Assembly: GCF_026625785.1 (NCBI RefSeq)
Contig: NZ_CP113063.1
Coordinates: forward strand, 806,001-870,000
DNA length: 64,000 nt
DNA from: Gordonia sp. SL306
Lineage (GTDB): Bacteria > Actinomycetota > Actinomycetes > Mycobacteriales > Mycobacteriaceae
Reading direction: 5' to 3'
The notes beneath the pieces are model-generated. The model had not been told where the DNA came from. It worked only from the letters and a program-made list of their open reading frames with translations, and did no database searches. This document shows positions 34,730 to 43,286 of this stretch, in pieces (within the stretch, counting starts at the first letter, position 1; each line of letters opens with the position of its first letter). The translations under genes were made by a program, and so were the position numbers.

Positions 34730-36091
34730 ATGAGTTCACAACTGACCCGCCAGCTGCATCTGAACGCCTTCATCTATCCGGCAGGCCACCACGAGGCAGC
34801 ATGGCGCCATCCGTTGACCCAGCCCGAGCGCGTCTTCGATGCCGACTACTATCAGCAGATCGCGAAGACCGCGGAGGCGGCCAAGTTCGACGGCATCTTC
34901 TTCGCCGATGGGCCGGCGCTGCGCAGCGAGGCACGGTACAACGCGGCAGGCAGGCTCGAACCGATCGCCCTGCTGTCGAGCGTGGCTGCGGCGACCGAAC
35001 GCATCGGCCTGATCGCCACCGCGTCCACGACCTACTACGAGCCCTACAATCTCGCACGTCTGTTCTCGACCCTCGATTTCCTCTCCAAGGGACGCGCCGG
35101 ATGGAACATCGTCACCACGTCGAGCGAGGCCGCCGCGGAGAACTTCGGTCTACCAGCACATCCCGATCCCGCGATCCGCTACGAGCGTGCCCGCGAGTTC
35201 GTCGATGCCACCGTGCGTCTGTGGGACAGTTGGGAGGACGACGCCGTCGTCCTCGACCGCGACGCAGGCTTTTACGCCGATACCGACAAGATCCACCGAG
35301 CCGAGTTCGTCGGCAAGCATCTACAGGTCCGTGGCCCGTTCAACGCACCGCGCTCGCCGCAGGGGCATCCGGTCCTGGTCCAGGCGGGCGCCTCCAACGA
35401 CGGCCGGGCGTTCGCGGCCCAGTACGCCGAGGCCATCTTCACCGCACACCAGACCCTCGACCACGCACAAGCCTTCTATACCGACATACGCTCTCGTGCA
35501 AAGGCATTGGGTCGAAATCCGGATCACGTCAAGATCCTGCCCGGCATCAGTCCGTTCATCGCCGACACCGAACGGGGCGCCCGGCAGCTCGAGCAGGAGT
35601 TCAACGAGCTGACGATGCCCGCCTACGGCCTCTTCCAGCTGCGTGGCATCACCCAGGTCGACCTCTCGCAGATCGATCTCGACGCCCCTGTCCCCGAGGA
35701 CATCTTCGGCGACGCCGGCGACGTCACCGACAACAAACGCAGCCGCAAGCAGGTGGTGGCCGGCATCGTCGCCCGCGAGAAGCCTACTGTCCGGCAGCTT
35801 CTCCACCGACTCGCCGGCGCCCGCGGCCACCGCGTCGTGGCCGGTACCCCGGAGCAGATCGCCGATACCATCGAGGAGTGGTTCACCAGCGGTGCCGCAG
35901 ACGGTTTCAACGTGATGCCGCCGTATTACCCGGGCGGACTCGAGGTGTTCACCGAGACCGTCGTCCCGCTGCTGTGCCAGCGCGGCATCTTCCGCACCGA
36001 GTACACCGGCACCACCCTGCGTGAGCACCTCGGTCTCCCCCGGCCGGCGAGCCAGTTCGCCGGTGACCGCGTCGGCTCGCACGCGAGTTGA
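34730..36091 (+). CDS. FMN-dependent monooxygenase of the NtaA/SnaA/DszA family
   Basis: A 453-residue TIM-barrel monooxygenase using reduced FMN and oxygen. QLHLNAFIYPAGHHEAAWR, RLEPIALLSSVAAATERIGL, ATASTTYYEPYNLARLFSTL and GRAGWNIVTTS are family blocks. Members include nitrilotriacetate monooxygenase, pristinamycin IIA synthase and dibenzothiophene-sulfone monooxygenase. The upstream sulfonate-type transporter and downstream nitroreductase (a possible FMN reductase) suggest oxidation of an imported organosulfur compound (inference). It follows the ATPase gene by six bases. Confidence 0.9.
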   Translation: MSSQLTRQLHLNAFIYPAGHHEAAWRHPLTQPERVFDADYYQQIAKTAEAAKFDGIFFADGPALRSEARYNAAGRLEPIALLSSVAAATERIGLIATASTTYYEPYNLARLFSTLDFLSKGRAGWNIVTTSSEAAAENFGLPAHPDPAIRYERAREFVDATVRLWDSWEDDAVVLDRDAGFYADTDKIHRAEFVGKHLQVRGPFNAPRSPQGHPVLVQAGASNDGRAFAAQYAEAIFTAHQTLDHAQAFYTDIRSRAKALGRNPDHVKILPGISPFIADTERGARQLEQEFNELTMPAYGLFQLRGITQVDLSQIDLDAPVPEDIFGDAGDVTDNKRSRKQVVAGIVAREKPTVRQLLHRLAGARGHRVVAGTPEQIADTIEEWFTSGAADGFNVMPPYYPGGLEVFTETVVPLLCQRGIFRTEYTGTTLREHLGLPRPASQFAGDRVGSHAS

Positions 36092-37356
36092 GACAGGTCA
36101 AGAACACCAGCGCCACAACACATCCGGTCGCCGCGGGAAACGCGGGCCCGGCAGGCCTGCTGCTGCACGTCCACGTGCCCAGCGCCCTGCTCGGGGTCGG
36201 GATCGGAGCCACTGCGCCGATCATCCCGCTCGCGGCGCTCGACCACGGCGCCACGGTCGCGGTCGCCGGGCTGGTGACCGCGGCGGGCGGTCTCGGGACG
36301 GTCCTCGCCGATCTGCCCGCCGGACGTCTGGTGGTGGCGATCGGCGAGCGGGGTGCGATCACGGTCGCGGGCCTGATAGGAGTCGCCGGGGTGGCATTCT
36401 GCCTCGCCGACGTCACGCTCGCGGCGCTCGTCGCCGGTGTCCTGCTCGTGGGTCTCGCGCAGGCCGTATGGGGGCTGGCACGTCAGTCCTATCTCACGGT
36501 GGCGGTGCCGCCCTCACACCGCGGTCGGGCCATCTCGGCGATGGCGGGCATGCACCGGCTGGGCAACTTCGTCGGACCGTTCATCGGTGCAGCGGCGGTC
36601 AGCCAATGGCATTTCACCGGCGCGTTCGCCGTCCAGCTCGTCACCGTCGTCGTGGCCGGTGTGCTGATGGCCACCCTGCCCGACGATCCCGGGGCCGATC
36701 CCCCGTCGCTGCAGGAGCTCTCGTTGTCATCGGTCCTGATAGCGCAACGGCGTCCACTGTGCACTCTCGGCGCGGGTGCCTGCGCGCTCGGCGCGCTCCG
36801 GGCCTCTCGGCTCGTCGTCTTGCCACTGTGGGCCGATCACGTCGGGGTACCGGGCCCGGTCATCGCGCTGCTCTTCGGTGTGGCCGGTGCCGTGGACGTG
36901 GCGGTGTCGTACCCCGCCGGGATCGTGATGGACCGCTTCGGTCGACGCGCGACGGCACTCCCGGCGATGTCGTTGTTCGCCGGGTCGTTGATCGCGCTGC
37001 CCGCGGCAACGACCGTCGGATGGATCGGTGTTCTGGCCGTCACTCTCGGTCTGGCGAACGGGTTGACCAACGGACTGGTCATGACGATCGGTACCGATAT
37101 CGCGCCAGCGGACGCGCGGGCGCAGTTCTTGTCGGCGTGGCGACTGATGCACGACGCCGGTGCCTGCGCCGGTCCGGCGGCGCTGGCGGGCGTTGCCGCG
37201 ATCGCCGGCCTGGGCCCGGGCGCGGCAGTCCTCGGCGCAGTGGCCGCCGCCGGTGGTGGCGTCTTCGCGACGTACCTCCCTCGACGGTCCCGTCCCGCAC
37301 CCGATCGCCCCGCCGAATCCGTTCGTCCCACCACGTCCGCGACAGGAGAATCGTGA
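36088..37356 (+). CDS. MFS transporter
   Basis: A 422-residue protein with about 12 membrane helices and small-residue-rich helix packing (GVGIGATAPIIPLAALDHGA; RQSYLTVAVPPSHRGRAISA; FGRRATALPAMSLFAG). The TTG start at 36088 overlaps the previous stop codon. It resembles drug or sugar exporters of the MFS-1 group in the RGRAIS loop. It could export a product or toxic intermediate of the monooxygenase or import a further substrate. The direction cannot be told. Confidence 0.83.
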   Translation: MRQVKNTSATTHPVAAGNAGPAGLLLHVHVPSALLGVGIGATAPIIPLAALDHGATVAVAGLVTAAGGLGTVLADLPAGRLVVAIGERGAITVAGLIGVAGVAFCLADVTLAALVAGVLLVGLAQAVWGLARQSYLTVAVPPSHRGRAISAMAGMHRLGNFVGPFIGAAAVSQWHFTGAFAVQLVTVVVAGVLMATLPDDPGADPPSLQELSLSSVLIAQRRPLCTLGAGACALGALRASRLVVLPLWADHVGVPGPVIALLFGVAGAVDVAVSYPAGIVMDRFGRRATALPAMSLFAGSLIALPAATTVGWIGVLAVTLGLANGLTNGLVMTIGTDIAPADARAQFLSAWRLMHDAGACAGPAALAGVAAIAGLGPGAAVLGAVAAAGGGVFATYLPRRSRPAPDRPAESVRPTTSATGES

Positions 37357-38195
37357 CCACACACGCGTCCGCGAGCACGGCAGCCGTCCACACCGACGAC
37401 CTCATCCGAGCGCGTTATCGAGATCCGGAGGTGACGTCGCTGCGGATGCGGTCGCCGACCATCGATCTGCAGCTCGCCCATCGATCGGTACGCGCCTTCC
37501 TCGACGCCCCGGTGTCCGATGATCAGCTCACGTCGATCATCGCGGCCGCACAGTCGGCGTCCACATCGTCGAACCTGCAGGCGTGGAGTGTGATCGCCGT
37601 CCGGGATGCCGCACGCCGGAGCAGACTTGCCGATCTGGCGGGCGGACAGGAGTTCGTCCGCTGTGCACCCCTGATCCTGGTGTGGCTCGCCGACATCGGG
37701 CGGGCCACACGACTGGCGGCGGGACGCCGATCGGTTCTCGGGGCCTCCGAGTACCTCGAGACGACGATCCTCGGGTTCGTCGACGCGACGCTCGCGGCAC
37801 AGAACGCCGTCGTGGCGGCCGAATCACTGGGTCTCGGCGCGACATTCGTCGGAGCGTTCCGCAACCACCCCGACCAGATCGCCGCCGAGCTGGCGCTGCC
37901 CGACCAGGTGTTCGCGACGTTCGGGCTCGCGGTCGGATCGCCCGATCCGACCGAGTCGGCCGGGATCAAGCCACGGCTGCCGCAGAGCGTCGTGGTCCAC
38001 CACGAGACGTACGACGTGACACGGGACGCCGGCGTCGACGACTACGACGGGCGCCTGCGGTCCTACAACGAGGAACACAGCAGGAAGGCCGGGTGGATCG
38101 ATGCGGTCCTCGCGCGCCTCGCGGACCGGCAGAGCCTGAAGGGACGAGACGAACTGCGGCGACACCTCGGCGGTCAGGGTCTGCCGTCGCGGTGA
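37353..38195 (+). CDS. NADPH-dependent nitroreductase / flavin reductase (NfsA-type)
   Basis: A 280-residue FMN protein: [19 protein letters not shown] (nitroreductase start motif), [20 protein letters not shown] (FMN-binding Ser/Asn residues), [20 protein letters not shown] and [13 protein letters not shown]. The extension ending in [20 protein letters not shown] is typical of NfsA relatives. It could feed FMNH2 to the two-component monooxygenase two genes upstream. GTG 37353 overlaps the MFS stop (GTGA) with AGGAG upstream. Confidence 0.88.
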   Translation: MTTHASASTAAVHTDDLIRARYRDPEVTSLRMRSPTIDLQLAHRSVRAFLDAPVSDDQLTSIIAAAQSASTSSNLQAWSVIAVRDAARRSRLADLAGGQEFVRCAPLILVWLADIGRATRLAAGRRSVLGASEYLETTILGFVDATLAAQNAVVAAESLGLGATFVGAFRNHPDQIAAELALPDQVFATFGLAVGSPDPTESAGIKPRLPQSVVVHHETYDVTRDAGVDDYDGRLRSYNEEHSRKAGWIDAVLARLADRQSLKGRDELRRHLGGQGLPSR

Positions 38196-38223
38196 TCGGG
38201 TACGCCATGGCACCCTGGTGCGC

Positions 38224-38676
38224 ATGCGTGCTGTGGTCCAGCGAGTCACCGAGGCATCCGTGGCCGTCGACGGGCAGACGATCGGTGAGCTCGACCTCGC
38301 CGCCGGCCGACAGGGACTCGTCGCCCTCATCGGCGTCACCCACGACGACACCGCCGATCACGCCGCGAAACTCGCGGACAAGATCTGGCGGCTGCGCATT
38401 CTCGACGCCGACGATGAGGGCCGCGAGCGGTCAGCGGCGGACGTGAACGCGCCGATTCTCGTGATCAGCCAGTTCACCCTCTACGCGAACACCGCCAAGG
38501 GGCGCAGGCCGTCGTGGAGCGCCGCGGCTCCCGGGCCGGTCGCCGCACCTCTGGTCGACGCCGTCACGGCCGCCCTCCGAGATGCCGGCGCAACCGTCGC
38601 CACCGGTGAGTTCGGCGCGGACATGGACGTCCGGCTGGTCAACGACGGCCCGGTGACCCTCGTCCTGGAGGTCTGA
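38224..38676 (+). CDS. dtd: D-aminoacyl-tRNA deacylase
   Basis: A 150-residue dimeric enzyme that hydrolyses D-aminoacyl-tRNAs and also glycine mischarged on tRNA(Ala). [19 protein letters not shown], the active-site motif [17 protein letters not shown] (about 81-97) and the cross-subunit [12 protein letters not shown] are all present and intact. ATG 38224 matches the family start; a GTG two codons earlier is in frame. A single-copy housekeeping enzyme is likely, and its closeness to an editing-less AlaRS paralogue is notable. Confidence 0.95.
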   Translation: MRAVVQRVTEASVAVDGQTIGELDLAAGRQGLVALIGVTHDDTADHAAKLADKIWRLRILDADDEGRERSAADVNAPILVISQFTLYANTAKGRRPSWSAAAPGPVAAPLVDAVTAALRDAGATVATGEFGADMDVRLVNDGPVTLVLEV

Positions 38677-38727
38677 GGCGCATCGCCCTCAGCGGTGTCG
38701 GTCGTCCCGGGAGTAGCCTGACCTTCG

Positions 38728-39612
38728 ATGGGACGCATCACCGCTCGACGGCGGGTGACCAGAGTCCGCGCCGGCGCGGCGCCCACCACACGCGCCGACG
38801 TGCTGGCCGTCGAGGAACCGTTGGAGATCCGCGTGGGTGGTTCGTCGCTGGCCGTCACCATGCGTACCCCCGGCGACGACGTTGAACTCGCGGCGGGATT
38901 CCTGGTGTCCGAGGGGCTCCTCGCAGCCGTCGACGATCTCCGGACCGCGCGCTACTGTGCCGGCGCGACCGAGAACGGGACCAACACGTACAACGTTCTC
39001 GACCTCGCACTCGCCGACCACGTCGGGCCGCCGGATGCCGCCCTCACCCGGAACTTCCTGACCACGAGCGCCTGCGGATTGTGCGGGAAGTCGAGTATCG
39101 ACTCGGTCGTGACGCGTTCGGCATTCGATCCGGCAGGAGACGACCTGACCGTCGACAGCGCCACCGTTCTCGCGCTCCCGGACCGTCTTCGCGACGGCCA
39201 AGCGGTGTTCGACAAGACGGGCGGACTCCATGCGGCGGCCATCGTCGACGGCCGGACCGGCGAGCTGCTCGTGCTGCGCGAAGACGTCGGACGCCACAAC
39301 GCGGTCGACAAGGTCATCGGGTGGGCTCTGCTCCACGATCTGCTCCCCCTGACCGGCCACATCCTGCAGGTCTCCGGTCGCGCCAGCTTCGAGCTGGTGC
39401 AGAAGGCCTCGATGGCCGGGATCCCGATGCTCTCCGCGGTCTCGGCACCGTCATCGCTGGCCGCCGAGCTCGCCGAGGAACGCGGCATCACCCTCGTCGG
39501 CTTCGTGCGCGGCGAATCGCTGGTGATCTACACCCGCCCGGATCGCATCACCGTCGCCGAACCCGCGGCCGACGAAACACACTCCCGGCGGAGCGACAAC
39601 CGCTCGGCCTGA
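38728..39612 (+). CDS. fdhD: FdhD, sulfur carrier for formate dehydrogenase molybdenum cofactor
   Basis: A 294-residue protein with the essential SACGLCGKSSIDSV (both cysteines present, about 113 on), PLEIRVGG, VFDKTGGLHAAAI and REDVGRHNAVDKVIGW. FdhD passes sulfur from IscS to the bis-MGD cofactor of formate dehydrogenase. No formate dehydrogenase is in the window; nitrate reductase (also bis-MGD) is 14 kb away. A partner formate dehydrogenase elsewhere in the genome is expected. Confidence 0.95.
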   Translation: MGRITARRRVTRVRAGAAPTTRADVLAVEEPLEIRVGGSSLAVTMRTPGDDVELAAGFLVSEGLLAAVDDLRTARYCAGATENGTNTYNVLDLALADHVGPPDAALTRNFLTTSACGLCGKSSIDSVVTRSAFDPAGDDLTVDSATVLALPDRLRDGQAVFDKTGGLHAAAIVDGRTGELLVLREDVGRHNAVDKVIGWALLHDLLPLTGHILQVSGRASFELVQKASMAGIPMLSAVSAPSSLAAELAEERGITLVGFVRGESLVIYTRPDRITVAEPAADETHSRRSDNRSA

Positions 39613-39680
39613 CAGAGCGATGCGACAGGGCAATCGGCGATAGCCCTGTCCGGCCGGTCGCGAACTGGGAGAATACGTCG

Positions 39681-41126
39681 ATGGACGCCCAGGAGATCCG
39701 GACCGCCTACCTCCGATTGATGGCCGAGCGCGGTCACGTGATCATCGATCGTGCGTCCCTGGTGCCCCGCGACGATCCGACCACGCTGTTCACCGGCAGT
39801 GGGATGCAGCCCCTGCTGCCCTACCTGCTCGGCGAAACACATCCCGCAGGCACCCGCCTCGCCGACGTCCAGCCCTGCGTACGGGCGCAGGACATCGAGG
39901 AGGTCGGCGACAACCGACACACCACGTTCTTCGAGATGCTCGGCAACTGGAGTCTGGGCGACTACTTCAAATCCGAACAGATCCCGATGTTCTGGCACTT
40001 CCTCGTCGACGTCGTCGGCCTCGATCCGGAGCGCATCTACGTGAGCGTGTTCGCCGGGGATGACGAACACGGCATCCCGCGCGACGACGAGAGTGCCGAC
40101 ATCTGGACCGACCTCTTCGCGCAGGCCGGAATCTCCTGCGACAGAGTCGATCTCATCACCGAGGAGCACGGGAACGACGTCGGCAATCGCGGTGCGCGCA
40201 TCGCGTTCTACCAGGACAAGAACTGGTGGTCGCGCGGCGGTGGGCCCGACGCCATGCTCGTCGGGGATCCCGGCGGACCCGATTCGGAGGTCTTCTACTT
40301 CTACCCCCAGGTGGCACACGACACCGCCCATGGGCGACACCCACATCAGAACTCCGACGGCGGGCAGTACCTCGAGATCGGGAATTCGGTGTTCATGCAA
40401 TACCGCCGGAACCCGCTGCCTGGGTCTCTCGGCGACGGCGACGGTACGCACGACGCCTTCTCCGAGCTACCCCGACGCAACGTCGACTACGGGGGTGGGC
40501 TCGAGCGCATCGCGGCCGCCGCCCTGGATTCGCCGGACGTGTTCCGCATCAGCCTGCTCTGGCCGATCGTCGCCGAACTGGAGCGGTTGTCCGACAAGAG
40601 CTACGACGAGCACACCCACGCCATGCGGATCGTGACCGACCACGTACGTGGCGCGGTGTTCCTCGCCGCCGACGGAGTGACCCCGAGCAACAAGGAGGCC
40701 GGCTATGTGATGCGCCGTCTCCTGCGACGCGCGATCCGGTTCGCCGCCGAGCTGGGGATCGAGAACAATGTGCTCACCCCGATGGTCGACATCGTCGCCG
40801 ATCTGTACGCCGACGCGTACCCCGAGGTCCCGAACCGTCGGGAGACCATCGCCAATGTCTTGCAGAAGGAGGAGCGCGCGTTCCGGCGCACCCTCAACAA
40901 GGGTCTTCGCGAGCTCCGTCACATCGCCAAGGAACAACGCACGATCACCGGCGACGACTTCTTCACACTCAACGACACCTTCGGCTTCCCGGTGGAGCTG
41001 AGCACCGAGGAAGCGCAGCGCCAAGGGCTCACGTTGTCGGTCGACTGGCGCGCCGAGTTCGACGACCGCCGCGACGAACAGCGTCGACGCTCACAGGCCG
41101 CGACGAAACTCGGGGTCCACGACTGA
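39681..41126 (+). CDS. Truncated alanyl-tRNA synthetase paralogue (no editing or C-Ala domain)
   Basis: A 481-residue protein matching only the class II catalytic core and part of the tRNA-recognition region of AlaRS. Motif 2 (CVRAQDIEEVGDNRHTTFFE, then MLGNWSLGDYF) and motif 3 (GGGLERIAAA, about 271) are intact, and TFGFPVELSTEEAQRQGL marks the end of the body. The usual EIWNxVF pocket reads EIGNSVF (232-238), and the loop usually seen as GPCGPCSE is GDPGGPDSE. Full AlaRSs are about 850-900 residues with editing and C-Ala domains; here the stop follows DEQRRRSQAATKLGVHD directly. It is a distinct short gene, since no frameshifted remnant follows. ATG 39681 has GGGAG upstream. Confidence 0.9.
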   Translation: MDAQEIRTAYLRLMAERGHVIIDRASLVPRDDPTTLFTGSGMQPLLPYLLGETHPAGTRLADVQPCVRAQDIEEVGDNRHTTFFEMLGNWSLGDYFKSEQIPMFWHFLVDVVGLDPERIYVSVFAGDDEHGIPRDDESADIWTDLFAQAGISCDRVDLITEEHGNDVGNRGARIAFYQDKNWWSRGGGPDAMLVGDPGGPDSEVFYFYPQVAHDTAHGRHPHQNSDGGQYLEIGNSVFMQYRRNPLPGSLGDGDGTHDAFSELPRRNVDYGGGLERIAAAALDSPDVFRISLLWPIVAELERLSDKSYDEHTHAMRIVTDHVRGAVFLAADGVTPSNKEAGYVMRRLLRRAIRFAAELGIENNVLTPMVDIVADLYADAYPEVPNRRETIANVLQKEERAFRRTLNKGLRELRHIAKEQRTITGDDFFTLNDTFGFPVELSTEEAQRQGLTLSVDWRAEFDDRRDEQRRRSQAATKLGVHD

Positions 41127-41138
41127 CCGGTGCGCCCG

Positions 41139-43286
41139 TCAGTCGTGGCCGCCCGAGGCGGCGAGCCGTACCAACTGAGTTGGCGTGGCATCCGGCAGAT
41201 AGGCCCGTGAGATGGCCAATCCGATACGGGGCAGGTCACTCTCGTCGCGGAACGACAAGAACACCGGCTCGTGACGGGGATTGAACTTCTTCTTGAACGC
41301 GTGCAACGACCGGAACCCGTAGAACGGCTCCATCGCCGCACCAAGGCTGTCGAGCAGGCGGTCCATCCGTTCCGCCTCGGCGGCGTCGTCGCTGCGCGCC
41401 AGCGGAGCCCCGGACAGCGAGATGAACTGTGCGCCCTCTTCTTTGAATGCCATCGCCGACGACGCGATCAAGTACTCGATCACCGGCCCGAACCCGTCGG
41501 TGCGCCGTCGCATGACGTCGAGCGTCCACCCTCGCGGAGTGCCGGTCGCGTCGGCGCCCGGCCCGTAGACCGGCAGCCACGACAGCACGCCGTGGACGCT
41601 GCCGGTGTCGTCGAGGGCGAGGGCCACCCGGACCGCCGGATCCATCGCCTCGTCGACGCTGCCCAGCGTGAAGCCCATCTCCGGAAGTCCCTTGTCGCCC
41701 ACCCATTCCTCGGAGATCGCACGGACCTGGGACTTGATGGAGAACGTTTCGTCGGCCAGCACCACCAGCCGGAACGAGATGCTCTCCTTCTTCGCCTTGT
41801 TCATCGCCGATCGGACGTGCTGCCAAGGTTTCCCCTTGAACGCGAGGTCCGGCAGGTCGACGATGGTGTCCTCGGCGATCTGCAGGCTGCGCCAACCCAA
41901 TTCGTCGGCGGTGCGTGCGGTCTCGGTGCCAACCGAGAACCAGCATGGCGTCTTGCCGCTCTTCTCGGCGTGATCGATGAAGCCGGCGACCGTGTCGTGG
42001 AGATCGGCCGCGCGACAGACCGGATCGGCCAGCGCCAGCAGGGTTCCCATGTGCCGCTGATAGGCGACCACGCTGTCGCCCGTGTCCGAGAACAGGTACT
42101 CGTTGCCCGGCCAGGTGATCATCCACGACATCGTGCCGCCACCGTGGGTGCGCAGCAGCTCCTTGACCCGGTGGACCGGATCGCCGTCGACCGCGCCGCT
42201 GCGCTTGCGCCGCCACCGGACCGCGAACGCGAATCGGCCCGGGATCAGGATGGCCAGCACCACCGCCCACAGCAGGCTGGTGCCGACGGTGACCCCGCCC
42301 TCGCTGTCGAAGTCGGTGAACGCGACGAGGCCGACGACCAGCACGGTCAGCAGCACGTTGGCCAGGCCGAGAACGACCGCGACCCACCACGCCCACCGTC
42401 TGCCACGGCGCAGCTGGTCGGCGATCAGGAGGTTGACGACCAGGATCACCAGCATCGAGACGGTCGACTCGTCGTTCGCGTCGGTCGGTCCGAGAGGGCC
42501 ACTCGCGGGAAAGAAGAAGACCAACAGGTTTGCTCCCGCGATGACCAGAATTCCGACACATCCGAGCAACCGGACCTCACGCCGGGTGCGCGGGAGATAG
42601 CCGCGTTCGGCCGTGCTGAACCAGCGTTCGCCGATCGGCATCATGACGATCGTCGCGAGTACGTACTGGACGGTGCCGAACGTGCCCTCGAACAGGAACG
42701 TGATGGCGACCACCGCACCGATCAGGGATCGAACCCTCAGGCGCCACGGCGAGCGCAACGTCGCCGAGGCCACCGCCACCGCGGCCACCACCATCGTGAT
42801 CACACCGGTCCCCCGGGCCTGCGCCATGGAGTCCATCCATCGCCAGGATGTGAAGTCCTGACTGAAGATCCAGACCAACAGAACCGCGAGCAGCTCCGCC
42901 CCCACCTTTCCGCCGATGGCGACGATGGCCACGCGTGCGGTGCCCAGACGCCATTCCGCCCAACCCATCGCCACCGCGATCAGGACGAGGGCGATCACGT
43001 ACTTCCCCGGGCTCGGCTCGACGACCGTCGACGTGACGATCGTCCACCATTTGTTCTCCTCCAAGGCGGGCAGCCCGAACGCGACGTCCACATACCAACT
43101 CTGGTGGGAGGCATGATTCCAGAGCGACCCGGTGAACAGGCCGATGCCGAACACCACCAACCAGATGACGACGGTGAACGGGACGCGACGCACTGTGAAC
43201 ACGACGGCCTGCAGCCGACGGCGCGCGCCTCCTGGCTCGGTCTCGACGGAACCGGTTGCGGACGGATCGGCTACTGGTGCGCTCAT
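41139..43286 (-). CDS. MprF-type aminoacyl-phosphatidylglycerol/lipid synthase (DUF2156)
   Basis: A 715-residue membrane enzyme. Residues 30-370 hold two groups of hydrophobic helices (10 or more). The soluble C-terminal domain (from about 390) has the DUF2156 transferase signatures WMITWPGNEYLFSDTGDSVV, LGWRSLQIAEDTIVDLPDLA, KPWQHVRSAMNKAKKE and GFRSLHAFKKKFNPRHEPVF. These enzymes move Lys, Ala or another amino acid from tRNA to a membrane lipid, which changes charge and antibiotic resistance. Which amino acid is used cannot be read. The AlaRS-like gene converges tail to tail (12 bases apart), and an esterase gene is translationally coupled upstream (ATGA), so an alanyl-lipid role is plausible. 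Confidence 0.88.
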   Translation of the reverse strand: MSAPVADPSATGSVETEPGGARRRLQAVVFTVRRVPFTVVIWLVVFGIGLFTGSLWNHASHQSWYVDVAFGLPALEENKWWTIVTSTVVEPSPGKYVIALVLIAVAMGWAEWRLGTARVAIVAIGGKVGAELLAVLLVWIFSQDFTSWRWMDSMAQARGTGVITMVVAAVAVASATLRSPWRLRVRSLIGAVVAITFLFEGTFGTVQYVLATIVMMPIGERWFSTAERGYLPRTRREVRLLGCVGILVIAGANLLVFFFPASGPLGPTDANDESTVSMLVILVVNLLIADQLRRGRRWAWWVAVVLGLANVLLTVLVVGLVAFTDFDSEGGVTVGTSLLWAVVLAILIPGRFAFAVRWRRKRSGAVDGDPVHRVKELLRTHGGGTMSWMITWPGNEYLFSDTGDSVVAYQRHMGTLLALADPVCRAADLHDTVAGFIDHAEKSGKTPCWFSVGTETARTADELGWRSLQIAEDTIVDLPDLAFKGKPWQHVRSAMNKAKKESISFRLVVLADETFSIKSQVRAISEEWVGDKGLPEMGFTLGSVDEAMDPAVRVALALDDTGSVHGVLSWLPVYGPGADATGTPRGWTLDVMRRRTDGFGPVIEYLIASSAMAFKEEGAQFISLSGAPLARSDDAAEAERMDRLLDSLGAAMEPFYGFRSLHAFKKKFNPRHEPVFLSFRDESDLPRIGLAISRAYLPDATPTQLVRLAASGGHD

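Noticed and set aside
34730..36091. Naming the monooxygenase dszA
   Set aside because: No dszB or dszC is present and the family covers several substrates, so a specific name is not supported.
39681..41126. AlaRS-like gene as a frameshifted alaS pseudogene
   Set aside because: The frame is intact, it stops at a domain boundary, and the next gene converges 12 bases further, so no remnant of the missing domains exists.
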